DNA from: Persicaria tinctoria
Lineage: Eukaryota > Streptophyta > Magnoliopsida > Caryophyllales > Polygonaceae
Direction: 5' to 3'
DNA length: 64,000 nt
NCBI GenBank assembly: GCA_037127255.1
Contig: JBANSL010000002.1
Coordinates: forward strand, 3,888,001-3,952,000
How positions within the stretch are numbered: the first letter of the stretch is position 1; each line of letters starts with the position of its first letter. Positions 53,901 through 64,000 of this stretch are shown here, one piece after another. Under the pieces are notes generated by a model, which saw only the letters and a program-made list of their open reading frames with translations, ran no database searches and was not told the DNA's origin. The position numbers and the translations under genes are program-made.

Positions 53901-56900
53901 AGGAATCCTGTCTATTGATTCTTTTCTGTTGCCGTTGTTCCTGAATGAAAGGCATATCCCCGTCTAGACTTCCTCCCATATAGTGAGGAAGAACCCTATA
54001 GTTAGGAAAGGTCTTGCATTGATGAGGTATGAGTAGTGGAATTGTGGGTTGATTTGGGGCTTTTGCTCTCTGAAACAATGCCCAGTCACATTAAGAAGTG
54101 AACAATAGGTAAGCCTAAACTAAGAATGTTTGAACAGCCGCAAACCTTTGCGTGGTTCCATCGCTGCACAAAGTGTCTCGCAATGTCACGACAAGGCGGT
54201 CCCCAGAGGGCACAATGAACATCATGCCATGGCATACGTGGAAATTTTTCACGCTCTAGTTCATCCTTCATCATGTTTTGCCAACAGTTGGGTTCGGACT
54301 CCCTATGCAACCGGACAACAGAAAAAAAAATGAAAGAAAATGTTTAAAATACTAATCACCTATAGACATGTTGTTGATCATGATAATATGAAAAGAAGAT
54401 TTTGTGTGGTCGTCAAATATGATATGCTACTGCCATCTAATAGCCAACATTTTTCCTATCAACCTCATCAACCTCGATCTTGCACTACATATTGGAGTTG
54501 TAGTACATTAAGAGGTTTTGTTTGAAAACTTGGTTGAAGATTTTGGTAAATCACAGACAATGAAAACTATAACAAACCTTGGGTTATAATAGTCCTTTCC
54601 CGGCCATATAGATGAAGGACAATCACCTACTTTATGTTCAACAGTATCATAACGGCCAAAGCATAAATCAAGTCCTCCAATAAAACAAATCTGATAATCA
54701 ACAACAACAATCTTGTCGTGGTGCGACCTGTTGCAGAAACAAAAATAATTATCTTTACTATGCTAAATTAGATTATTATTAGGAGCAAGTAAATGAAATG
54801 GAAACATAAAATAAAACATTTTTGTCTATAGTCTATACCAGTATAAAATGCCCGGGAAATGGTCAGGGTAACGCAAGACTTGCACATTTTCATGAATGCC
54901 AAGGAGCAGCTTCTTACTATAAGAACTATTGATTTTCAAAGCTATAGAAACCTCTTTGTAGAGAAGAATGTAAATCTGCAAGATAAATGTATCAAGGATG
55001 AAATTTGTATTACACAACAATTTAACAAACAAAAGAACTAAAAGGGGCATGTAATGTTGTCTATAGAATTAAAAAAAAATGCTTCAATAGAACACCAACA
55101 ATAATTTATTGATCTTCAAACAACCTGAACCCCTTCCTTTGCTTTTGCTTCAAGTAGAGCATCAAGACGAGAGGATTCATTATCATGGAAAGGACGTCTT
55201 AGATATAGTTCAGGGCAAAGCCACCAGCCAGTAATGAATATCTATAAGTAGCATTCTAGACATTAGTTTTCCAACATTAAAACAACAGGAAAAAAAAAGT
55301 AAAAACTGCTAGTGAAAGAAATGCACCTCTGATTTTGCATTTTCTATTGATAAAGCAATTGATTCAAAAGCAACTCTCCCATCAATGAACCACTGAACTT
55401 CGCTACCATCTAGAGTCAAACCCCTCTGGGGAGCAAAAGAACCAAACCTATGAGGATGCGACCAAGCCTCCACAGGCCTCTGTGCTGTGTCATTTATAGC
55501 AGAAATCCAATCTTTAACCTTGGTAGTGCTTGAAGTTCTTAACTTTGTACTCTGTCCACCAGAAGATATCTTGCAAGAAGAAAAAGCTAATGATCTTAAT
55601 AAAAAGAATATGCAATGATTAACCTTAAAGTCTTAAACATAGGAATGATCATAAGATATGTCTTATACAAACTGTGTATGCCCATGCATGTCTACAAAGC
55701 TTCAATTCAAGGACATCAAGGCCAACAAGAAATGTTTACAACTATAGAGTACTGTGATCGTATCTTTCAGTAAAAGCTTCTACGTTGTGTAACTTTTTGC
55801 AGGGTGTATATTAAACATGGATCTGGACAGCGGAATTTTTTGTTTTCATACATTATATCCCCAAGTTACCTGAAATGTATAATGCAGAGGATTCCGTTCC
55901 TTAATCTCATCAGCCAAATGAACCTTTTCACTGCTGCCTTTGCTTGGGGTTGGTAAGACATCAAAAATAATTATTTCCAAGGGCTTTGTATCAAATGGAT
56001 CTTCTAGGAAGGCCAAGTACCCTGGTTTCAGTACAGCCCATACCTGTATTAAGAAAGAAATTTTTCAGAGGCAACGGAGAAGTGATCAACAGATCATGAA
56101 AAGAAGATTCATTGATAACAAGTTATTAATTAGGACAATTTTTACAGTTCGGTTTAGTAATCCAATAGGCGTTTCTAATTTCTCCTATTTTGAATCGAGG
56201 TTTAATATGAAGATTCAGTAAGGGTATAAACAACTCACCTTCTGCCAGCTGCTATTGCACCAACCAAACAACTCGCACGGAAGGCATTGCCTATCATCAT
56301 CTTTACTTGCTATTTGGGGTAGATGTCTGACCATCACATAATCCTCCTTCAACTTGGGGCCATACTCCCGCAAAAATGATAATTGAGAAACCTCAAGAAA
56401 TTTGCAGACCTGCAGAACAAAGGCATCACATATAACTTTATTATTGTCAAGAATGTATCAGCTATTTAAGTTGCACGGACATAGACACGGAAAGTGGACA
56501 TGAAAAATAATGCTATGAGGAAGTTAAAATTCCAAACAGTATAGGAGATGAAAACGGAGGAAGAAGTAATTAATCTCATGTATATGCTTTTCAGTTTTCA
56601 CCAGCATAAGTGTGCATGTAGTCCCTATGATGTGTTGACATTGGTACATCTAAAACTTTGTTGCTTCACAGATAAGCAGCTAAATTGGTTCATTCAAATG
56701 ACTATACTCGAAAGGTGAAACCTAAACGTTAAAGAGTAGCAAGGTCTCATGATTGAAAGGAGCATCATCACTTTGGAACTTTAAACCCAAGAAATTATTT
56801 GTGCTCAGCCACATAGATTGTTATGCATATTACTTACCTCTCTAGAATTCACAATGTCCAAGCTGCCAAGAAAGTGATTCAGATACTCCTGCATAGCAAT

Positions 56901-58532
56901 TTTTGCTTTATCTGCAATAGCTTGCGGCCCTCCAAGAGCAGGACGGATTATTGGTAAAGCAGCACGAGATGGAACATATCTGAAGACACACACAAAATAG
57001 CAAGTAATAAGAAATTCTTATAAATAACAAAAACTGTTTTTTTGCATGACAGGGAATGGTACTGAAGCATAAATAATAGATATATTAGAACTTCATGCAA
57101 AGCATGCTTGTAAATATTATATTCTAGTAGCTTCTTCATTATCTTAGGATGATGACATGTGCTCACATCTTCTTGGATAAAAAATCCCTATAAATATTGT
57201 ATATCTCATCAGAATGAATCGATGGGAAATATTACAAGCAATACAAACTTCTGAAACTAGCCAGAGGGAGGCAACTAATGTATGCTTGTAAATAACGAAA
57301 ACTGGTCTTTTGCATATCAAGGAATAGCCAGAGGGAGGCAAACAATGTATAACCACCTATGCCTTGAACTTCCTTCATCATAAAAATCATCTTCGTCGTG
57401 CATAACTATTGTATGGTCACTTATGCCCAAATGCAGCAGCCATTCTTTAACCTGTAAAAGTAGACTCGGTAAACACTCATAACTTAATCTGAATAAACTA
57501 ACTCTTATCAGGAATAATTTTACAGAGAAAGACAGAAAACCACTTCAAGTTTAGCATAGTTACAGAATGAAAATCCCCAACCTGCTCTTGCTTTTCATGG
57601 AATTCCTCAATGATGGCTCGTTTCTTCAAAGATAGGTGTAGATGGACTACTTGTGACGCTTTCTTTCGTAAGCACCACTTGAACTGTCATTTAGAATATG
57701 ATGAGTGAGAAAACGATATGCACATAGCTTCAACACATCATAGTGATGAACTATACTTTGAATCCAGCAAATAACTAAAATCACACACCTCTTCAAATGC
57801 AGTTTATGCAATGAAACATGGCGGATTTAATTGTTACAGCAAGTTAGCATTAGCCTCTAGGAAACAACTAATTGCTCCAAATTTCACCGCAGTAAGCAAA
57901 CCAATCCACATACTAAGTTAGCAAATAATCAATTCAGTTAAAGACAAACATTTAACCTATAAAACAAGAAGGTGATGTACTGATATGGAATCCGATTCGG
58001 ATCCTGCATTCCAAAAAGGAACCGACGAGAAAGAAAACTAAGCGATTACGTAATTGTAAACGCAACAGCACTTAATCACACTTCCTACAATGATTGCTCA
58101 AACTTTTCAAAAGATTTGGAATAAAAAACTCCTAATCCTTCCAATTAAAATTAGGTAGCGAAACAGTAAATGAAAATAGCAATCAGAAACAAAATTGCTG
58201 ATTCCGATTTTTCCAGTAATTCCGAAATAGCTTCGTTCGCCGCCACATTTCCTAATCAACTCAAATTAGGCAAAGAAAGAGCGAAAAGAGAAATGATGTT
58301 GACGCACCTCTTTGTACTGAAACTCGATCACATAAGACAGAAGCAACGGCGTGATGTCGCTTGCGTCCGGCCTCGAAACGGAAGCAATGGTGGCCTTGGG
58401 GAGCTCGTCGAATATCTGCGACGACGTCGTATCACGAACCTGCCGGAACGGAGAGTTCTTCACTGATGCTGGAAGTGACGTGTAGTACTGTTCGCCTCCG
58501 GCGACTAACTGATTCCTCTCAGACGGCGACAT
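50924..58532 (-). CDS. Phospholipase D zeta (PX-PH type, PLDP1/PLDP2 class)
   Basis: It hydrolyses phosphatidylcholine to phosphatidic acid and choline; plant zeta forms act in vesicle traffic, root growth, auxin response and phosphate starvation. Exons (minus): 58532-58308, 57683-57582, 57451-57357, 56979-56838, 56409-56239, 56043-55870, 55569-55327, 55241-55125, 54975-54839, 54727-54578, 54302-54146, 54069-53611, 53525-53415, 52844-52698, 52603-52406, 52131-52030, 51791-51660, 51543-51478, 51400-51339 and 51242-50924, in all 3309 nt or 1102 aa (Arabidopsis zeta1 is about 1096). A PX domain (about 35-190) and PH domain (about 210-340) precede the catalytic core. Both HKD motifs are intact: HHDKIVVVD (His472, Lys474, Asp479) and HSKLMIIDD (His880, Lys882, Asp887). 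Other marks are [31 protein letters not shown] and [17 protein letters not shown]. The C-terminus ends CTKGIGFAN instead of the usual PQVFH-type end. It resembles zeta2 in [11 protein letters not shown], but I cannot assign zeta1 or zeta2 firmly. Confidence 0.93.
53040..53175. repeat. Interspersed repeat fragment in a PLD intron
   Basis: AAATCCCACATCGGAAC ... ATATAAATAGACTC ... AAACCAATTGGTTTTGGG is a motif set common in plant repeat ends. AAACCAATTGG also appears in the block at 41290-41860. The class is not determined. Confidence 0.4.
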
Positions 58533-59340
58533 GGAAAGATCGATTTTGGCCTGCCGGCGCCAATCGATTGCAAAATTACAAGCTCAATAAATCTGAAATT
58601 CGCATCTCTCCCTCCATCAAAGAGGATAGATGAAACGGAGAGATTTCTTGTCAGAGCAGAAGATGAAGAAGGCGGGGAGAGATAACGTTGGAGTCTTATA
58701 CACGAATTTTATTTTACTTTCCTTTTTTTTCCTTGTAAGCAAAATTTGTTGGGGACTGACACGTGGACAATTTTTAGGCACTTAATGACATAACTACCCC
58801 TGAGATTTTACTTCAGTAACGAAAATACCCCTAACTAATTTTATTGTGATGGGAATATACTTTCTGGTTGTCTTGCCATTTTTTTTTTCATTTTACTTGT
58901 TCAAAACAAATGCTTAAAAATCAATCCCATCAATTTAATAGTAAGATTTAGTTTATTCCAAATTTTCAGTGTAATCAATAGGACAAAATTCTCTCCAAAT
59001 TTTAAAAATATTATAATAAATAATTTTAGTAATTGGATATCTAATGTATCAAATTAAATTGATTAAGATGTGTAAATGGGAAAATATGGTATGTTTGATG
59101 CGCTAGATGAAATTTTAGGTTTTGCGGATAGATTAAAAGAGTAAATTTTTGCTTGACGTGATCATAGAGTTTTATAAAATTATTGTTTTTAAAATTATGA
59201 AAAGCTTTATCACAGTTATTTAAAAAGTTTCAATAAACTTGTGTCAAATAGATCGAAAGTTCGAAACACAAAAGCCGCAGCCACAAGATGATGAAATGGG
59301 GTGTGGCCGGCGTATATGCCATTTTCAATCATGCAAAGTT
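58533..59340. other. 5' leader of the PLD gene and AT-rich upstream DNA
   Basis: The stretch from 58533 to about 58700 is probably the leader and core promoter of the minus-strand phospholipase D gene. Further right there is no recognisable gene. Confidence 0.5.
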
Positions 59341-59470
59341 TTTTTTTTTTTTTTAGGGAAAAATTCGAGGTCATACAAGCCTGAATCTCGATGGCCAACA
59401 AGTCAGCAGACGGATAACCATCAAAGCAAACATAAAAATACAGATGCGGTGCAAATTACAGCCAGAACAC
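59341..59470 (-). mobile_element. Very short 5'-truncated LINE tail with perfect duplication
   Basis: On the minus strand the insert ends GACTTGTTGGCC ... AGGCTTGTATGACCTCGAAT ... CCCT followed by a poly(A) of about 16. A perfect 17-bp duplication TTCAATCATGCAAAGTT (59324-59340 and 59471-59487) proves retroposition. Only about 130 bp of the element survive. Confidence 0.85.
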
Positions 59471-60014
59471 TTCAATCATGCAAAGTTGAAGAGGAGGAAA
59501 TGAAACTGTGAGAATATCCAAAACTTTATATGAATATGCCGATGTGCAAAAAATAATTGATTGGGACACCATATCCAGACAAGCCCCAAAACCATAGTCT
59601 AATAATTTGGGATCTTAATAATAAAATAGAAAGTTACAATATTAATTTTTTTTCTTTAAATAGAAATTTACAAGATGAATTATTTAATGCAGTAATAAGA
59701 TGAAATAATGTTATATGTGATGCTTTTAGTTTAATAAACAAATGGGGAGTTCAACCTTTGTCATTAGGTTAATCATTGCAAATATAGAATTAGAAATTTA
59801 GAAATAAGTTTGGTACTAAGTTGGAATATTCCAATATGGAGTTTGGATTTTATACAATCTACGTTTACCTTGGTCTTTCGGTGCACCACATAATTATATT
59901 AGGTATAAAAATATATTTATCTTTCATGCACTTCTATTTAAATGTTTATAAACTTTTATCATAAAAAATTATGTTTTGCAAAAATATAAAAATTATTTTC
60001 CAATATAATTAATC

Positions 60015-60020
<6 letters not shown>

Positions 60021-60070
<50 letters not shown>
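60021..60070. repeat. (TA)n microsatellite
   Basis: About 24 TA units. Confidence 0.95.
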
Positions 60071-60073
<3 letters not shown>

Positions 60074-60302
60074 TGTAGGTTTTTATGATAAAATTGTATT
60101 AACATGCAAAAATAATATATGAAACATATATATATTTTTTGATATTTTTCAAATTAAAATCTATATCTATATCTATCTATCTATCTATCTATCTTCTATA
60201 AAACATAAAAAGTTGTGTTCAAGAGTCATTTATTGCTACTATTAAGTACATGAAAATTTACACTATTTTTCTTTTCTTATTCAATTTGAATCAAATTGCT
60301 TT

Positions 60303-60357
60303 CTTTAGCTCAATGGTTATAGTTGTTGGGGATTACCTCTTGGTTGAAGGTTCAAAT
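60303..60357 (+). other. tRNA-like A-box/B-box pair
   Basis: TAGCTCAATGG (A-box consensus) and GGTTCAAATCT (B-box consensus) lie about 36 bp apart, as in a tRNA gene or SINE head. No full cloverleaf is evident, and what follows is AT-rich. Confidence 0.45.
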
Positions 60358-60805
60358 CTTCATAGCTACATATTTTTTTTCATTTTCCACTTTTTCATAA
60401 CAACATCTTTTATTCATTTTTTGGTCATTAAATTTATATATATGTAATATATAATGTTCGCTTTTTTATCAATTTAATTAATAAATTGTCAATTCAATTA
60501 TTTATCCAATTATATAAAAATTATGTTTATTTATTAATTATTAATTTAACTTTATTTTTTTCATTAGAAGGATTGTCTTTAATTCAAAAAAATAATAAAG
60601 GATTTCTTCATAGCTACATCTTTTATTAATTTTTTGGTCATTAAATTTATATATGTAATATATAATGTTCGTTTTTTTTTATCAATTTAAATTAATTTTC
60701 AATTCAATTATTTCTCCAATTATATAAAAAATTATGTTTATTTATTAAGTTAACTTTATTTTTTTCATTGGGAGGATTGTCTTTAATTCAAAAATAATAA
60801 TAAAG
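60357..60805 (+). repeat. Divergent tandem duplication, unit about 240 bp
   Basis: CTTCATAGCTACAT starts both units (60357 and 60606). Both contain TTTTTTGGTCATTAAATTTA, TATAATGTTCG and TTGTCTTTAATTCAAAA in the same order. Confidence 0.8.
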
Positions 60806-60959
60806 GCTTCTCTTTTCATCTTTCACATGAGTGTTTACTATCTCTAAATTAGTGTTTTTTTTTAAATAATAATAAAAATAAAATAAAATAATAAAAGCAT
60901 TTGGTTTATTAAACCGGTTGAACCGGTCCAAACCAAGAAAAATAAAATAAAATGGAGAA

Positions 60960-61670
60960 CCGGTTCAAGTGAACCGCTCCTTCCTTCTTCCTCCTCCTTC
61001 CCATGCGCGTTCAAAGTTCAAACCATACCCTTCAATGGTGGTTTTTAATTTCGTGACGTTTCACCTCCAAAACGTCTTTATTAACTCTGATTCAACATCC
61101 ACATGTCAAAAACGTGTTTAGTTTGTGATATCATCAACGAATTCAGCCCCGTTTTCGTCCAAGTTCGTTTTGCCCCAAATCGAATTTGGTGTCGTTTGGG
61201 ATTATTTTTCAACCGTTTCTTGCAATTGAATACACTAAATTGATCACCAGAAGAAGAGGAAGAGATTGGTGCAATCAATTTGATATTTCGTTCTCATTTT
61301 AAGATCGACTATAAAAACCCTTTCAACATTCGGAAGCTCCGTCCACCATTGAAGCCCAATCTCCAAGCTCTGAATCTGGTTCATCGTGTTCTAAATCATG
61401 TAATCTACAATCCCATTCAATTTTTTTTTGAGAAAAGCATGCAAAATAGAATATGCCCAATTTCATATTCGATTCGTCGGAGCCACCGCGCCTGGCTTCC
61501 TCCACCGCTACCGGAGCCACCTACCGCCTCCCATATGTGCGCCCAGGCGTAGGGATCCCACAACCATCGCCTCCTCCGTCGCATGATCTGTCGGCGCCGC
61601 CAGGCATCGCCGTGCCGGATTTGATCTGTTGCTGTGTAGGGCGGTAGGAAGAAGAAGGCCTAACTACAAA
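60960..61670. other. GC-richer patch with short open frames, no recognised gene
   Basis: Frames such as 61453-61647 (plus) and 61323-61520 (minus) are open in a less AT-rich stretch but show no known motif, and both strands are open over the same bases. It could be a captured gene fragment inside the possible Helitron. Confidence 0.3.
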
Positions 61671-62612
61671 AAAACTCACAAACATTCTGTTTTGGTAAAA
61701 TATGCCCTTATTTCAGTTTTACAATTTATAAAAAGTATCCCACAATTTTAGAATCTATTATAACTCGCATAAACTCTTAAATTCGCAGCGATGTCTTTCA
61801 TTATTTGATTAATCATTTGTTTGTTGCTTTTTTTTTTATATATATCCTTACACTTTCTCATATATACGTAGCATTGGGTAATTTGGGTTTGATAGGTTGA
61901 TATATTCTTTCTATTGTTTATCAATCACAATTCAAAATTTTATGCCTATATCATATTTATTTTTCTAATTTTTATTCTTATCTTTTATTTTGCAGATTAG
62001 TTGGGGAGAGCTATATTCTATATATCTTCCCTCGATCATTCGATGACCCGTAAGAATTTTTTTGTTCCCTCTTTGATCTTTCATTCATTGATTAATCAAT
62101 TTGTTGTTGCTCTATTATTTAACATTGGATTTTATGTGCTTATATATTTTTTTAATTGTTTAATTTTATCATCATTAAAATCTGTATACCTACATCATAG
62201 TTATTTTTCTAATTCGTATTCTTTATTTTTTTTGCATATTGTTGTAGTCCATTTGTTGTATAAACATTCCATATTCAATTTCGGAAACACTTTAATATAT
62301 TTTGGTTTAAATATATATAGTGTATGATTCTAATTCATTTTCAATTTATATATAGAAATATTTATTATGATTTTTATTAGCATTGATTTGTGTACATGGA
62401 TGATGCAACTTCTACTATTTTTAATTTTTTTTTAATTTTTGAGGATTAATTTTTATTTTATTTTTTAGATTAGTATTTTATGTATTAATTTTTATTCTTT
62501 AACCAAGTTCATTTATTTGTAAAGAAGACATTTATGTTATAAGGAGTCTATTATATTAATTTAATCATTTCATTCATGTCTATAAATACAAGTCCGATAA
62601 ATAATTTATAAA

Positions 62613-62713
<101 letters not shown>

Positions 62714-62767
62714 TCTATCTACCGATCTATACGGTCTATAATATCTATACACAATCTATATCTATAT

Positions 62768-62827
<60 letters not shown>
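62768..62827. repeat. (AAT)n microsatellite
   Basis: About 20 AAT units. Confidence 0.95.
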
Positions 62828-63859
62828 TATATAATAGAAAAGTTGTGTTCAATCTTATAAATGCATACCTAAAATCCTTTTTTTTTCTCAATTTAAAATT
62901 TTAATTTATATTTTATTGAATTAAAAAAATAATAGCTATCTTTCATGTTCCCCATGTTTATTTATTACTTTAAATTGATTTTTTGCATTAAATTTAATGC
63001 CTTAAATTCAAAAAATAAATGGTTCTCTTTTCATATTACAAATAATTAAATGTCAACTTATTTGGATTCCGAGTAGTAATTTCATCCCCAAAGTCTTCGG
63101 GCCACGATAGTAAAATTAATCCGTTTTTATGCTATCATTTCTTTAACTTCCTTACAAGTAAAGTTAATTATATTTAAATAGTGCATTGTTATCTTTTTGA
63201 ATTGTTATAAATTAAGATGGTATTTTTTATTTTGAAAATTGATATAATATTTTTTTTTCAAATATCTTCCTATAAAAATATTTATCATTAAATAAAAAAA
63301 ATACATGCAATAAAAGTTTCACCATATAAGAAACTTCTCGATTGAAGCAAAATCGATGTGCTTAATTTTAAAACATAATATTATAAGTTTAAAAGAGTGC
63401 ATATATCTAAATATTTGACCAATTGTAACTTATGTTAATAAAAACGAGTAATTAAAATATTTTGTTTATTATAAAATTTATGCCATGTTAATTTTTGGTT
63501 ATTCACCTGATTGATATCCCATGTTAAAATATTTGGTTTTTCACCTTATAATATCAACTCATTTATTTGATATAAAATCTTACCCCGGGCGTAGCACGGG
63601 TCTGCACCATAGTTATACCTAAAAATCCAGACTCTCCCATATGAGGATTACGTGCAGCCGTTGTTGGCTCGTCTTGATCAAGGAGGAGTTGGTGATTAGA
63701 AATTTAGAAGCACCTATTAGCAATTAATAAAACAGACAGAGCAATTGACTTATGTCATTTTTACGACCTACGGTTTATTAATTAAATCTCTATCTATGTA
63801 TAATTGATGAAGGCGGAAAAAAAAAACACGCAAAAGAAACAACGATATTTGTTTGCTAT

Positions 63860-64000
63860 GGTCTCATTGCAGGTCTTGTGGAAGCTGCGAAGCGGGGATT
63901 CGCTCGGCTGGTGGTTGAAGGCGACTGTTTGACCGTCATCAATATCTTGCGAGGACTCTGACAATGCCCATGGGAGATCGAGACGACGATTGCATATGCC
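63860..64000 (+). pseudogene. LINE RNase H fragment running off the window
   Basis: The frame reads LVEAAKRGFARLVVEGDCLT, then VINILRGL, a stop, and QCPWEIETTIAYA. EGDC and the CPWEI block match the RNase H ends of the LINE copies at 8691-9137 and 49080-49541. It is broken by at least one stop and may continue past the right edge. Confidence 0.7.

Noticed and set aside
60250..60447. A 65-aa hydrophobic protein
   Set aside because: It lies in AT-rich tandem-repeat DNA over the tRNA-like boxes, with low-complexity Phe/Ile content and no supporting context.
62001..62327. A 108-aa hydrophobic protein
   Set aside because: AT-rich, overlaps divergent tandem repeats, and has no motif.

Overview
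This window is nuclear DNA from a flowering plant. It carries four multi-exon host genes with ordinary GT-AG introns, set in AT-rich, transposon-filled intergenic DNA. The protein variants and the retroelement families suggest a dicot, perhaps an asterid such as Lamiales, but I cannot fix the species from the sequence alone.

All four host genes are on the minus strand. From left to right they are a MOS4/SPF27-type spliceosome (Prp19/NTC) subunit (CDS 11046-14573, 6 exons, 250 aa), a TOPLESS-related co-repressor of the TPR2/TPR3 type (15810-24211, 24 exons, 1094 aa), a clade-E-like protein phosphatase 2C (27080-29846, 5 coding exons, 377 aa) and a PX-PH phospholipase D of the zeta class (50924-58532, 20 exons, 1102 aa). 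I placed splice sites by hand, and each model is open from start to stop with a length divisible by three. The genes belong to separate pathways (splicing and immunity, repression of hormone-responsive genes, phosphatase signalling, phosphatidic acid production). They are neighbours, not a cluster.

The rest is mobile DNA. At 1.7-10.2 kb a nearly full-length but broken LINE sits inside the target-site duplication of a second polyadenylated retroposon. Intron 12 of the TOPLESS-related gene holds a three-level nest: a hAT-type element (8-bp duplication) contains a Stowaway-like MITE, which contains a 193-bp SINE whose 5' half is 5S rRNA sequence. The 30.8-50.9 kb interval holds two long-terminal-inverted-repeat MULE-type elements with a shared palindrome, a third foldback element with a 9-bp duplication, several Stowaway-like MITEs, a Helitron built of about six tandem units that splits an endonuclease-like retroelement ORF, a second Helitron on the minus strand, and a non-autonomous CACTA element inserted in an RNase H relic. 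To the right of the phospholipase D gene lies about 5 kb of very AT-rich DNA with long microsatellites, divergent tandem repeats and a possible third Helitron.

I found no CRISPR arrays, no operons and no functional rRNA or tRNA gene. The most unusual objects are the 5S-headed SINE in its triple nest, the palindrome-bearing MULE family with GC-rich cargo, and the tandem-unit Helitron.
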